In this document: positions 28,207-36,777 of the stretch, one piece after another
Layout of the letters: the number at the start of each line of letters is the position of its first letter
Position numbering within the stretch: position 1 is the first letter of the stretch
Origin: an uncultured Bacteroidota bacterium
Lineage (GTDB): Bacteria; Bacteroidota; Bacteroidia; Bacteroidales; WCHB1-69
Assembly (NCBI GenBank): GCA_902786595.1
Contig: CADADB010000021.1
Coordinates: forward strand, 1-37,665
Length of the DNA: 37,665 bases
Direction of reading: 5' to 3'
Made by a program: the position numbers and the translations under genes
Notes under the pieces: generated by a model
What the model was told of the DNA's origin: nothing
Database searches by the model: none
The model's input: the letters and a program-made list of their open reading frames with translations, nothing else

Positions 28207-30699
28207 TCAGTCCCGATTCATCCCTGCTTGTACCATGCGTAGTTCCCAAAACTCGAAGTCGTCACCTAAAACCTCTTTGGCTTTGCCTAACGACGGATCT
28301 TCGGTGTCGCGGAAATACTCTTCAATGATGTCGCATTTCTCCTTGTCAATAAAGTCAACTGCGTCATACTCACCATGTTCCACGAATCGGGCGATGTGCC
28401 CGTAAATGGTGGATAATGCGAGGTTCCGCTCGGAGGCAATTTCCTCTGCGGTCATACCTTTGTCCAACATCCGCTTGGTAATCAAGTATGTTTCCCCTTT
28501 CGGCTTCTTTGACTTTACGGGCTTGTCGTTCAGGATGTCCATTTCAGTAGCTTCGTTTTCAAGCATTTCCATGTCTGAATAGACTCTTACAATATTGACA
28601 ATGTCCCGGCCGAATGCTTTGATTCGTTTAGGTCCCATACCTTCAATTTGCTTGAGTTCGGCGATGGTAGTCGGTTTTTCCTTCGAGATGGCTTTTAGGG
28701 TTTTGCTTGGAATGATGCTATAGAGCTCGGTGTCCTCGTCGGCTGCCATGTCAGCTCGCCATTCGTTCAAGGCAGAGTACAAGCTGCTCTTGCTCATCAC
28801 TCCTGCTTTGATTGAATGAATGGATTTCGGGCCTTTTTCAGCTTCCAACATCTTGATTGCCTTTGTGTTATAATATTCATCCACACTAAACCCCTCATTA
28901 CAGATGCTTAAGCATCCGGTTTTTACAAGGGCTTCTTCTTTTAATAACCCTGTGAACTCTGTAATCTGCTCATTTACAGTCTTATTGTCGGTTTTGTAGG
29001 GCAGTTTGAGTAGCTGGTCAGTCAGATTCTTCAAATGCTCTGTGAAGTAGGTTGCACCCTTTTGCAGCCGCTCCTGTAGCTGCGGGTTGGCCTCATATAA
29101 CGCCGTGCTGTGCAACTTGCGGATCTGTTTCCCGAAAGTGTTTCCTACATCTACCAATTCGGATTTAACACAGTCGCGTAGGCGGACAAGTTCCGATACA
29201 ACCTCCTTCTCAAATAAAGATATGTTGGATGTGACCACTTTGGCAAGTTTTCCCGTATTGCCATAAAAATTCTGGAAATCTATTAATTCCAAGAGTGTCT
29301 TCAGCTCATAATCAGAACGAAGTCCATCGACTTTCTCTATTGATGGCTCTTTTTCGGGCATCTGCTCCACAAAGTAGTCCACGATGCCATCGTTGATGAG
29401 CGCCTGGGGGCTGATTCGGGTTTTCAGAACGAGACCTTCAAGGGAAGTGCAGCGGCTGAGTGCCACATAGACTTGTCCATGGGCGAAAGCTTGCTGTGCA
29501 TCTACAATCAGTTTGTCAAAGGTGAGACCTTGACTTTTGTGGATAGTCACAGCCCATGCAAGCCGTAATGGAATTTGTGCGAAACTACCGATTTCGACCT
29601 CTTCGATTTGTTGGTTCTCTTCGTTAAGGGAGTAATCGAAGTTCTGCCATACGACTGGCGATACATGAATGCGTTCCTCGCCGCAGGTTACTTCCAATTC
29701 ATCATTATCTTTGTCATAGTCGGTCAACCGGCCGATTTTCCCGTTGTAGTATGCTTTTTCGGGATTAGGGTCGTTCTTTACAAACATCACCTGTGCCCCG
29801 ATTCTCAGTTCAAGTTCCTCTTTGGTGGGGTAAAGTTGTTGCGGGAATGTGCCTTTAATGGTTGCCTTGAAATGGAGACTGTCACTTTTGATTGAACGCA
29901 GTCGCGTTTCATTGATCTCATCAGCTTGTGCATTGTGAGTGGTGAGTGTGATATACCCTTCTATAGGTTTGAAATTCGGAATATAACGACTATTCAGTAG
30001 GCGAATGCACTCATCATCCATTTGGTTGTCGCGTACTTTGTTGAGAAGAGTGATAAAATTGGTGTCATGCTGTCGATAAATATGGTCTAGTTCAACACAT
30101 TGATAATCGGTGCGTTGCAATACATGGCTACCGAAAAAGTAGGTGGTTTTATAATAGGGTGCGAGAACTTCCCACTCTTCAGGTTTGGCTACGGGAGCGA
30201 GCTGGTGAACGTCACCGATCATGAGAACTTGTACGCCGCCAAAGGGCTCAGACGAGTGGCGTGTGCGGCGCAGCACGGCATCTACAGCATCCAATACATC
30301 TGCGCGCACCATGCTGATTTCATCGATGATAAGTAGATTCAGCGTGCGCATGATTTTCAATTTTGTGCCCCGGATTTTTTGGAAATGGGCGGCCTGCTCT
30401 TTTTTGCTTTGTTGTAGCGGGGCGCTTGCCCCTTCGGGCAACTGCGGCCCGAAAGGCAGCTGGAAGAACGAATGGATCGTTTGCCCTCCAGCGTTGATCG
30501 CTGCCACGCCTGTCGGTGCCACCACCACCATCCGCTTGTGCGTTTTCGAGGGCAGACTTTTCAGGAATGTGGTCTTTCCCGTGCCCGCTCTGCCGGTTAA
30601 GAAGATGTGCGCGTTCGTGTGAAGCACAAGTTCTTCAACAAACTGAAGTTTCTGATTTACAAATGGTTGATTTTCTTTTAATGTCTTTTCACTGGTCAT
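28207..30699 (-). CDS. PIF1-type SF1 helicase with HRDC and HTH_40 tail
   Basis: 830 residues. The N-terminal helicase has Walker A G36-RAGTGK42-TT, Walker B LLIIDEISMV, the GDVHQLAPV motif, and the UvrD-C_2 motif WAVTIHKSQGLTFDKLIVD with GQVYVALSRCTSLEG. Residues ~450-630 are a mostly helical region. An HRDC domain follows (LYSALNEWRADMA, TIAELKQIEGMGPKRIKAFG), and a C-terminal HTH_40 domain (TYLITKRMLDKGMTAEEIASERNLALSTIYGHI). PIF1 helicases are 5'-3' and act on G-quadruplexes and stalled forks. The HRDC-HTH_40 tail is otherwise typical of RecQ proteins, and the RecQ in this window lacks it. Transcribed from its own promoter. Confidence 0.93.
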   Translation of the reverse strand: MTSEKTLKENQPFVNQKLQFVEELVLHTNAHIFLTGRAGTGKTTFLKSLPSKTHKRMVVVAPTGVAAINAGGQTIHSFFQLPFGPQLPEGASAPLQQSKKEQAAHFQKIRGTKLKIMRTLNLLIIDEISMVRADVLDAVDAVLRRTRHSSEPFGGVQVLMIGDVHQLAPVAKPEEWEVLAPYYKTTYFFGSHVLQRTDYQCVELDHIYRQHDTNFITLLNKVRDNQMDDECIRLLNSRYIPNFKPIEGYITLTTHNAQADEINETRLRSIKSDSLHFKATIKGTFPQQLYPTKEELELRIGAQVMFVKNDPNPEKAYYNGKIGRLTDYDKDNDELEVTCGEERIHVSPVVWQNFDYSLNEENQQIEEVEIGSFAQIPLRLAWAVTIHKSQGLTFDKLIVDAQQAFAHGQVYVALSRCTSLEGLVLKTRISPQALINDGIVDYFVEQMPEKEPSIEKVDGLRSDYELKTLLELIDFQNFYGNTGKLAKVVTSNISLFEKEVVSELVRLRDCVKSELVDVGNTFGKQIRKLHSTALYEANPQLQERLQKGATYFTEHLKNLTDQLLKLPYKTDNKTVNEQITEFTGLLKEEALVKTGCLSICNEGFSVDEYYNTKAIKMLEAEKGPKSIHSIKAGVMSKSSLYSALNEWRADMAADEDTELYSIIPSKTLKAISKEKPTTIAELKQIEGMGPKRIKAFGRDIVNIVRVYSDMEMLENEATEMDILNDKPVKSKKPKGETYLITKRMLDKGMTAEEIASERNLALSTIYGHIARFVEHGEYDAVDFIDKEKCDIIEEYFRDTEDPSLGKAKEVLGDDFEFWELRMVQAGMNRD

Positions 30700-30734
30700 A
30701 TTATTAAATTTTTTGTTTTAAAGTTATTAATGCG

Positions 30735-30742
30735 CAAATATA
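30735..30742 (-). promoter_or_regulatory. -7 promoter box of the PIF1-type helicase gene
   Basis: TATATTTG on the minus strand, 35 nt before the ATG. Confidence 0.55.
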
Positions 30743-30754
30743 TGTTTTTTTGTT

Positions 30755-30801
30755 TTACGATTTACGATTTTCGCAAACCGTAAATCGTAAATCGTAAATC
30801 G
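30755..30801. repeat. Inverted heptamer tracts TTACGAT and TAAATCG
   Basis: Two TTACGAT units, a spacer, then three TAAATCG units. The two arrays are inverted relative to each other and can form a hairpin, immediately after the ribosomal operon terminator. Confidence 0.85.
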
Positions 30802-30831
30802 AAAAAAGGGACATCCTTTCGGACATCCCTT
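30802..30831 (-). terminator. Terminator after rpsE
   Basis: On the minus strand an 11-bp stem with two G-U pairs (AAGGGATGTCC / GGATGTCCCTT) closes a GAAA tetraloop and is followed by six T. It ends the rplV-rpsE transcript. Confidence 0.85.
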
Positions 30832-30860
30832 ACTATAAAATTTGGAGTAATTCGTTCGGA

Positions 30861-31379
30861 TTAGCCGTTGAACACCTTGTCGAGGTTCACTCCGCGCACT
30901 TGAGCCACGGTGTAGGCGTCGCGCATCTTGGCGAGGGCACCGATGGTGGCTTTCACCACGCTGTGCGGGTTGGAGGATCCTTTAGACTTGGCGAGCACGT
31001 TCTTCACGCCCACGCTCTCGAAGACGGCACGCATAGCACCGCCGGCGATCACACCGGTACCGGGAGCTGCAGGTTTCATGAAGACATTGGCACCGCTGTA
31101 CTTGCCTTCGGCAGAATGAGGGATGGTTCCCTTCAGGATAGGCACCTGAATGAGGTTTTTCTTCGCGTCTTCCACACCTTTGGAAATGGCGGTTGAAACC
31201 TCGCGGGCTTTACCAAGACCATAGCCTACGATACCGTTCTCATTACCAACGACCACGATGACGGCGAAACTGAAGATTCGACCACCCTTGGTCACTTTAG
31301 TCACTCTGTTGGTGGCGACCACGCGCTCTTTGAGTTCGAGGTCAGCTGCTTTTACTTTCTTGATATTTTCGTTAGCCAT
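30861..31379 (-). CDS. rpsE: Small ribosomal subunit protein S5
   Basis: 172 residues. Binds 16S rRNA near the decoding site and contributes to accuracy. The N-terminal dsRNA-binding-like part ([35 protein letters not shown]) and the C-terminal fold ([10 protein letters not shown]-type strand, [19 protein letters not shown]) are complete. It is the last gene of the block: rpmD, which normally follows rpsE, is absent, and a strong terminator comes 30 nt later. Confidence 0.98.
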   Translation of the reverse strand: MANENIKKVKAADLELKERVVATNRVTKVTKGGRIFSFAVIVVVGNENGIVGYGLGKAREVSTAISKGVEDAKKNLIQVPILKGTIPHSAEGKYSGANVFMKPAAPGTGVIAGGAMRAVFESVGVKNVLAKSKGSSNPHSVVKATIGALAKMRDAYTVAQVRGVNLDKVFNG

Positions 31380-31390
31380 AGTTTTGATGT

Positions 31391-31750
31391 TTAAAATTTA
31401 AGACCACCTTCTCTGGCTGCGTCAGCCAAAGATTTTACTCTACCATGATATAAGTAACCGTTACGGTCGAACACCACTTCGGTAATGCCGGCTGCGAGTG
31501 CGCGTGAAGCGATTTCCTTGCCCACGAGTTTAGATTTCTCGCATTTGGTCATCTTCTGGGAGGCGATGTCGGGAAGTTTTGAGGATGCGGACACGAGGGT
31601 TACGCCGGCCTCATCGTCAATAACTTGCACATAGATGTCACGGTTGCTTCTGAAAACGGACAGTCTCGGGCGAACCGGAGTGCCGCTGACAATCTTGCGA
31701 ATGCGGTTTTTAATCCTTTTTCTTCTATATTCTTTTTTATTGTAAGCCAT
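31391..31750 (-). CDS. rplR: Large ribosomal subunit protein L18
   Basis: 119 residues from the ATG at 31748-31750 ([19 protein letters not shown]); a TTG three codons upstream is discarded. Binds 5S rRNA with L5. Typical motifs: [20 protein letters not shown], and the end [22 protein letters not shown]. Between rplF and rpsE in the standard order. Confidence 0.98.
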   Translation of the reverse strand: MAYNKKEYRRKRIKNRIRKIVSGTPVRPRLSVFRSNRDIYVQVIDDEAGVTLVSASSKLPDIASQKMTKCEKSKLVGKEIASRALAAGITEVVFDRNGYLYHGRVKSLADAAREGGLKF

Positions 31751-31768
31751 AATATCCAATTTTGACGA

Positions 31769-32329
31769 TTATTTTTCTGCCGACTTACCGGCTTTCTTTC
31801 TAACATACTCACCTTCGAAGCGGATACCTTTACCTTTGTAAGGTTCGGGTTTACGATAGGAGCGGATCTTGGTGGCCACTTGGCCCAACAGCTGTTTGTC
31901 GATGCAGTTCAGAATGATGATCGGGTTTTTACCTTTCTCATTGATGGTCTGCACGGTGATCTCCTTCGGGAAATCAAACAGGATGTTGTGGGAGTAACCC
32001 AGACCCATGTCGAGTTGATGGTCGCCTTTGGCTTCGGCTTTGTAACCGACACCGATGACTTCCATTTTCTTGGTGAATCCTTGGGACACGCCCGTGATCA
32101 TGTTGTTCAGCAAAGCTCTGTACAAGCCGTGCATAGAACGGTCACGTTTGGAGTCGGTAGGGCGTTTCACATGGAGGTGTCCGTCTTCAATTTCGAAAGT
32201 GATGCGTTCATCCACATACTGTTGCAGTTCGCCTTTCGGGCCCTTCACTGTCACGATGTTGGATTTTTCGTCTCTTTTCACTTCAACCCCTGCGGGGATG
32301 GCGATTTGTAATTTTCCTATTCTTGACAT
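31769..32329 (-). CDS. rplF: Large ribosomal subunit protein L6
   Basis: 186 residues, two tandem L6 folds. Start SRIGKLQIAIPAGVEV, the conserved MHGLYRALLNNMITGVSQGF, and the C-terminal signature KIRSYRKPEPYKGKGIRFEGE. Located near the sarcin-ricin loop and factor-binding site. A strong Shine-Dalgarno sequence precedes it, unusual in this phylum. Confidence 0.98.
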   Translation of the reverse strand: MSRIGKLQIAIPAGVEVKRDEKSNIVTVKGPKGELQQYVDERITFEIEDGHLHVKRPTDSKRDRSMHGLYRALLNNMITGVSQGFTKKMEVIGVGYKAEAKGDHQLDMGLGYSHNILFDFPKEITVQTINEKGKNPIIILNCIDKQLLGQVATKIRSYRKPEPYKGKGIRFEGEYVRKKAGKSAEK

Positions 32330-32331
32330 AA

Positions 32332-32343
32332 CTTCCTCCTCCT
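32332..32343 (-). promoter_or_regulatory. Strong Shine-Dalgarno sequence of rplF
   Basis: AGGAGGAGGAAG on the minus strand, ending 2 nt before the ATG (best core AGGAGG ~8 nt away). Most genes in this window have no such motif. Confidence 0.7.
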
Positions 32344-32344
32344 A

Positions 32345-32743
32345 TTAACTGATGTAACATACTACTTCGCCGCCAACGTTCTGGGCTTTGGCTTCCTTGT
32401 CGGTCATCATACCGTGGGAAGTGGAGATGATGGCGATGCCGAGACCGTTCAATACGGAGGGTAATTCTTTCACGCCCACGTATTTACGAAGACCGGGACG
32501 GCTAACGCGCTTGATCTCGCTGATGGCGGATTGTTTGGTTGCGGGATGGTACTTCAAAGCGATCTTGATCGTTTTGGGCATAGTTTCATCCTCAAATTTA
32601 TAGTTCAAGATATAACCTTTGTCGAACAGGATCTTGGTTATAGCTTTCTTCTCGTTGGAAGCGGGGATTTCCACCACTTCGTGATGCGCGCGGATGGCGT
32701 TTCTCAAACGAGTCAAATAATCTGAAATGGGATCGGTATTCAT
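32345..32743 (-). CDS. rpsH: Small ribosomal subunit protein S8
   Basis: 132 residues. Binds helix 21 of 16S rRNA and, in E. coli, represses the spc operon. Start DPISDYLTRLRNAIRAHH, middle KRVSRPGLRKYVGVKELP, and the closing ISTSHGMMTDKEAKAQNVGGEVVCYIS are all standard. Confidence 0.98.
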   Translation of the reverse strand: MNTDPISDYLTRLRNAIRAHHEVVEIPASNEKKAITKILFDKGYILNYKFEDETMPKTIKIALKYHPATKQSAISEIKRVSRPGLRKYVGVKELPSVLNGLGIAIISTSHGMMTDKEAKAQNVGGEVVCYIS

Positions 32744-32765
32744 AATTTAATCTTCTTCTTTTGGT

Positions 32766-33065
32766 TTACCAACTAGCTTTTTTAACTCCGGGAATCTTGC
32801 CGGCGAGTGCCAACTCTCTGAAGTCGATACGGGAAAGACCGAACTGGCGCATATAACCTTTCGGACGGCCGCTCAGCTTGCAGCGGTTGTGCATGCGGAT
32901 CGGGTTAGAATTCGGGGGTAATTTCTGAAGCGCGATATCGGCAGCTCTTTTGGCTTCGTAATCATCGCCTTTCATGATTTTCTTCAGTTCCGCGCGTTTG
33001 GCGGCATATTTAGCGACCATTTTCGCTCTTTTGATTTCTCTTGCTTTTAAAGATTCTTTTGCCAT
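32766..33065 (-). CDS. rpsN: Small ribosomal subunit protein S14 (zinc-free form)
   Basis: 99 residues. The C-terminal signature [26 protein letters not shown] is present. The zinc-binding CxxC pairs of the short form are missing, so this is the C-minus, long-type S14. In the normal spc position between rplE and rpsH. Confidence 0.97.
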   Translation of the reverse strand: MAKESLKAREIKRAKMVAKYAAKRAELKKIMKGDDYEAKRAADIALQKLPPNSNPIRMHNRCKLSGRPKGYMRQFGLSRIDFRELALAGKIPGVKKASW

Positions 33066-33071
33066 GATTAC

Positions 33072-33626
33072 TTACTTTTGATTTTTGAAGGGTAAGCCAA
33101 ATTCTTTCAACAGGGCGAGACATTCCTTGTCATTGTGAGCGGTTGTCACGAAAGTGATGTCCATACCGTTGATTTTCAAAACTTTGTCGATGTCGATTTC
33201 GGGGAAGATGATCTGTTCGGGAATACCGAGCGTATAGTTGCCACGTCCGTCGAAGCCCTTGTCGCTGATGCCGCGGAAGTCGCGGATACGAGGGATGGAG
33301 ACGGTGACGAGGCGGTCGAGGAACTCGTACATGCGGTCGCCGTGAAGGGTCACGCGCACGCCGATGGGCATTCCTTTTCTCAACTTGAAGTTGGAGATGT
33401 CCTTCTTGGATTTGGTGGGCACGGCCTTCTGACCGGCGATGAGGGTCATTTCCTGAACACCTGCGTCAATGAGTTTCTTATCGGCGATGCCGAATTTGCC
33501 AAGACCCTGGTTAAGGCAAATCTTGGTGATTCTGGGCACGCGCATGACGGATTTGAATCCGAATTGTTCTTTCAGAGCGGGAAGAACCTCTTTCTGATAT
33601 TTTTCTTTATATCTCGGTGTGTACAT
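33072..33626 (-). CDS. rplE: Large ribosomal subunit protein L5
   Basis: 184 residues. Binds 5S rRNA and contacts the P-site tRNA. Signatures: [59 protein letters not shown]. The ATG overlaps the rplX stop as TAATG, so the pair is translationally coupled. Confidence 0.98.
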   Translation of the reverse strand: MYTPRYKEKYQKEVLPALKEQFGFKSVMRVPRITKICLNQGLGKFGIADKKLIDAGVQEMTLIAGQKAVPTKSKKDISNFKLRKGMPIGVRVTLHGDRMYEFLDRLVTVSIPRIRDFRGISDKGFDGRGNYTLGIPEQIIFPEIDIDKVLKINGMDITFVTTAHNDKECLALLKEFGLPFKNQK

Positions 33627-33940
33627 TACTTGATCTCCTCTCCTGATTTTTTAGAATATCTGACTAATTTACCTTTGTCGTTCAACTTTCTACCTACGCG
33701 GGTAGCGTTTCCTTTAGCGTCAACCACCATGAGGTTGGAGATGTGGATCGGGGCCTCTTTCTTGATGATGCCACCGTTGGGTGCTGCTGCACTGGGTTTG
33801 GTGCTCTTGGACACCATGTTGCAACCTTCCACCAAAGCTTTGTTCTCTTTGGGGAGAACTTCCAGCACCTTACCTTGAGTTCCTTTGTACTCACCGGTAA
33901 TCACTTTGACAGTGTCGCCTTTCTTGATTTTCAGTTTCAT
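33626..33940 (-). CDS. rplX: Large ribosomal subunit protein L24
   Basis: 104 residues from the ATG at 33938-33940 ([20 protein letters not shown], the KOW motif); an in-frame TTG nine codons upstream is not favoured. Assembly initiator protein of the large subunit. Confidence 0.97.
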   Translation of the reverse strand: MKLKIKKGDTVKVITGEYKGTQGKVLEVLPKENKALVEGCNMVSKSTKPSAAAPNGGIIKKEAPIHISNLMVVDAKGNATRVGRKLNDKGKLVRYSKKSGEEIK

Positions 33941-34008
33941 TTCTTTTTTTGCTTTAATGTTTGTCAATTGGTCTTTGTCAATTGTATAATTAATGTTTAT
34001 TGACTTGA

Positions 34009-34377
34009 TTATAACACTTCGGGGGCCAAAGAGACGATTTTCATGAATTGTTTTTCACGAAGCTCACGGGCCACGGGTCCGAAGATACGGGTGCCGCGCA
34101 ACTCATCGGCTGCTGTCAGCAGGACCACGGCGTTGTCATCGAACTTGATGTAGGAGCCGTCGTTTCTGCGGACGTGGCGTTTGGTGCGCACCACGACTGC
34201 CTTGGACACGGTGCCGGCCTTGACCTGACCGGAGGGGATGGCACTCTTGATGGCGACCACAATCTTGTCGCCCACGCGTGCATAGCGTTTCTTGGTGCCG
34301 CCCAATACGCGGATGCAGAGCACTTCCTTTGCGCCGCTATTATCCGCAACTGCTAATCTGGATTCTTGCTGTATCAT
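34009..34377 (-). CDS. rplN: Large ribosomal subunit protein L14
   Basis: 122 residues, the standard length. Start [19 protein letters not shown], and the end [23 protein letters not shown] is diagnostic. Lies at the subunit interface. Confidence 0.98.
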   Translation of the reverse strand: MIQQESRLAVADNSGAKEVLCIRVLGGTKKRYARVGDKIVVAIKSAIPSGQVKAGTVSKAVVVRTKRHVRRNDGSYIKFDDNAVVLLTAADELRGTRIFGPVARELREKQFMKIVSLAPEVL

Positions 34378-34381
34378 AATG

Positions 34382-34636
34382 TTACTTAGCTTTTTCTACG
34401 ATTTCAATTAAACGCCAGCATTTGTTCTTGGACAAAGGTCTGGTCTCCATAATTCTAACTCTGTCACCGATGCGGCACTCGTTCTTCTCGTCGTGTGCCA
34501 TGAATTTGGTGGAGCGTTTCAGGAACTTGCCGTAAATGGGGTGTTTCATCTTGCGCTCGACTTTGATGACGATAGACTTGTCCATCTTGTCGCTCACGAC
34601 AATGCCTTCTCTGACTTTTCTGTTATTTCTTTCCAT
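34382..34636 (-). CDS. rpsQ: Small ribosomal subunit protein S17
   Basis: 84 residues. OB-fold protein; [39 protein letters not shown] and the conserved [13 protein letters not shown] are present. Four bases separate it from rplN. Confidence 0.98.
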   Translation of the reverse strand: MERNNRKVREGIVVSDKMDKSIVIKVERKMKHPIYGKFLKRSTKFMAHDEKNECRIGDRVRIMETRPLSKNKCWRLIEIVEKAK

Positions 34637-34656
34637 AATGCTTTATCAGTGATAGG

Positions 34657-34857
34657 TTATTTATTTTCGTTCATTTCTCTCTTGCGGACCTCCGTCATCA
34701 GGCGGGCAATGTCTCTGCGTTGAGCTTTAATTGACTGCGGATTCTCCAGCGGGGAGATGGCATGATTGAGGCGCATCGTGACGAGTCTGTCTTTCTCGGT
34801 GGCCAGTCTTTCCTTCAATTCAGGAGTTGTCAATTCATTGATTTCTTGTTGTTTCAT
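34657..34857 (-). CDS. rpmC: Large ribosomal subunit protein L29
   Basis: 66 residues, an antiparallel helix pair at the peptide exit tunnel. Signatures INELTTPELKERLATEKDRL and QSIKAQRRDIARLMTEVRKRE. Preceded by a Shine-Dalgarno sequence. Confidence 0.97.
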   Translation of the reverse strand: MKQQEINELTTPELKERLATEKDRLVTMRLNHAISPLENPQSIKAQRRDIARLMTEVRKREMNENK

Positions 34858-34863
34858 ACTATT

Positions 34864-34871
34864 CTCCTCCT
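34864..34871 (-). promoter_or_regulatory. Shine-Dalgarno sequence of rpmC
   Basis: AGGAGGAG on the minus strand, 6 nt before the ATG; one of few clear ones in the window. Confidence 0.65.
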
Positions 34872-34872
34872 A

Positions 34873-35298
34873 TTAAATTTCTGCTGAATAATCTCTTCTG
34901 ACAATAAATTTCGTGTGCACGGGCAGTTTCTGTGCGCCGAGTCTCATAGCTTCGCGGGCGACTTCCAACGGAATGCCGTCGGCTTCGAAGAGAATGCGGC
35001 CCGGGCTGACGCGTGCTGCGTAGTATTCGGGAGTACCCTTACCTTTACCCATACGGACACCCAAACCCTTGGCGGTCACGGGGCGGTCGGGGAATATGCG
35101 GATCCAGAGCTGACCCTGACGCTTCATCTCACGGGTGATAGCCTGACGGGCAGCTTCGATTTGGCGGGCGCTGATCCAGTACATGTCCAGCGTTTTCAGT
35201 GCGAAAGAGCCGAATGCGATCTCCGAGCCACGCTTGGTGATGCTTTTCATTCTGCCCTTCTGCGGCCTTCTGTATTTGAGTTTTTTCGGTTGTAACAT
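34873..35298 (-). CDS. rplP: Large ribosomal subunit protein L16
   Basis: 141 residues. Near the A-site and peptidyl transferase centre. Start [18 protein letters not shown], middle [23 protein letters not shown], and the end [16 protein letters not shown] are standard. Confidence 0.98.
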   Translation of the reverse strand: MLQPKKLKYRRPQKGRMKSITKRGSEIAFGSFALKTLDMYWISARQIEAARQAITREMKRQGQLWIRIFPDRPVTAKGLGVRMGKGKGTPEYYAARVSPGRILFEADGIPLEVAREAMRLGAQKLPVHTKFIVRRDYSAEI

Positions 35299-35347
35299 TG
35301 CTTTTAATGTTTAAGGATTATTGATTTACCGGCATCTTGGCGTCGGT

Positions 35348-36103
35348 TTAATTATTGTGATTTCTATTGTTGTTGCGGTTGCGGTTGTCGCGGTCTCTGC
35401 GCGGTCCGCGGAACATTTTCTTTCCGCCGCCTGCAGGGCGTTGTTCCTTGGCTGCCTCGTTGGCGAAGAGGTCGCGTTTGCCATAGACGATGCCGCGGCA
35501 GATCCAAACTTTGATGCCGATGCAGCCGTAGGTGGTGTGGGCCTCCACGGGAGCGTAGTCGATGTCGGCACGAAGGGTGTGCAACGGGATACGGCCATCC
35601 TTGAAGTGCTCGGAACGGGCGATTTCAGCTCCGCCGAGACGGCCGGCCACGGTCACCTTGATACCCTCAGCTTGGGCGCGCATGGTGGCGGAGATGGCGG
35701 TCTTGACTGCTTTCTTATAGGTCACACGGCCTTCAATCTGGCGGGCGATGTTCTGCGCCACGAGTTGTGCGTCCAGATCAGGGCGTTTGACTTCCATGAT
35801 GTTGATTTGGATCTCCTTGCCGGTGATCACTTTCAGTTCCTCTTTCACGCTGTCGACTTCCGCGCCGCCTTTTCCGATGATGACACCGGGACGACCAGCG
35901 CTGATGGTCACCGTGACGAGTTTTAAGGTTCTCTCAATGTAGATTTTCGAAATGCCGGCTTTTGAGAACTTAGCATTTAAATACTTTCTAATTTTGTCAT
36001 CTTCGACGATTTTACCGGCGAAATTTTTGCCGCCGTACCAATTAGAGTCCCAGCCTCTCACAATTCCGAGGCGCAAGCCGATAGGATTAACTTTTTGACC
36101 CAT
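35348..36103 (-). CDS. rpsC: Small ribosomal subunit protein S3
   Basis: 251 residues. Start [20 protein letters not shown]; the KH domain has [21 protein letters not shown]; the C-terminal domain has [25 protein letters not shown]. It then carries a ~40-residue tail rich in Arg, Asn, Asp and Gly ([19 protein letters not shown] and on), longer than the E. coli protein's end. S3 lies at the mRNA entry channel and has helicase activity there. Bacteroidota S3 proteins often have such disordered tails. Confidence 0.97.
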   Translation of the reverse strand: MGQKVNPIGLRLGIVRGWDSNWYGGKNFAGKIVEDDKIRKYLNAKFSKAGISKIYIERTLKLVTVTISAGRPGVIIGKGGAEVDSVKEELKVITGKEIQINIMEVKRPDLDAQLVAQNIARQIEGRVTYKKAVKTAISATMRAQAEGIKVTVAGRLGGAEIARSEHFKDGRIPLHTLRADIDYAPVEAHTTYGCIGIKVWICRGIVYGKRDLFANEAAKEQRPAGGGKKMFRGPRRDRDNRNRNNNRNHNN

Positions 36104-36114
36104 ACTTTAATTTA

Positions 36115-36552
36115 TTATTTTTGTGATTCTTCAATATTTGCCACTTGTACATTCTCTTCGTTGCGGTCGCCGAGAATCAACGTAACATGGTTGGAACGTT
36201 TGCGGATGCGGGCGGCACGGCCTTGCGGGGCGGTGCGGATACGCTTGAGCATTCTGCCTCCGTCAACCATGATGGTCTTGACGTATAAATCGGCGTCCTC
36301 GAGGCGTTTGTCCTCGTTTTTCACCTGCCAGTTGGCAACAGCCGACTTCAACAGTTTCAGTAATTTTTCAGATGCCTCTCTGTGAGAGTACTTCAACACA
36401 TTCATAGCGTAATCTACGTTCTTGCCACGAATGACGTTGGCCATGATTCTGGTCTTGCGCGGTGAGGTCGGATTATCCACTAATCGGGCCAGGTACACCG
36501 TTTTCATTGCTTCTTTACGCGCGTTTGCTGCGTTTTTCTGTTTTACACTCAT
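36115..36552 (-). CDS. rplV: Large ribosomal subunit protein L22
   Basis: 145 residues. Reaches into the exit tunnel. Signatures KTVYLARLVDNPTSPRKTRIMANVIRGK, then AVANWQVKNEDKRLEDADLYVKTIMVDGG and the C-terminal hairpin RTAPQGRAARIRKRSNHVTLIL. It is the first gene of this block. rpsS, which precedes it in nearly all bacteria, is absent; a canonical promoter lies ~100 nt upstream. Confidence 0.98.
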   Translation of the reverse strand: MSVKQKNAANARKEAMKTVYLARLVDNPTSPRKTRIMANVIRGKNVDYAMNVLKYSHREASEKLLKLLKSAVANWQVKNEDKRLEDADLYVKTIMVDGGRMLKRIRTAPQGRAARIRKRSNHVTLILGDRNEENVQVANIEESQK

Positions 36553-36649
36553 TGTTATTTTTAACTTTTTATTACTTTATATTTATCTGATATTCAATCG
36601 TTTAACCTGTTGATAAGTGCCTCTTGAGCGTACATTATCAAATTGGCGG

Positions 36650-36680
36650 CAAAAATAGTCTTTTTTTGCATACAATCAAT
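36650..36680 (-). promoter_or_regulatory. Promoter of the rplV-rpsE operon (TTG - 19 nt - TATTTTTG)
   Basis: On the minus strand TTG, exactly 19 nt, then the perfect -7 box TATTTTTG (36650-36657). This is the best-spaced vegetative promoter in the window. The leader to the rplV ATG is ~90 nt. Confidence 0.8.
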
Positions 36681-36748
36681 AGCTTACGAAATTTTTTTTC
36701 AACAAAATAAAACGTCGTTTGTTGATAAGAGGAAACAGGCAATAACAA

Positions 36749-36777
36749 TTAAGGGGAACCTGTACGATTCCCCTTAA
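36749..36777 (-). terminator. Terminator at the end of the DUF4139 gene
   Basis: Perfect 10-bp stem TTAAGGGGAA / TTCCCCTTAA with a 9-nt loop. The TAA stop codon of the DUF4139 gene lies in the first arm. The T-rich tail is weak. Confidence 0.75.
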
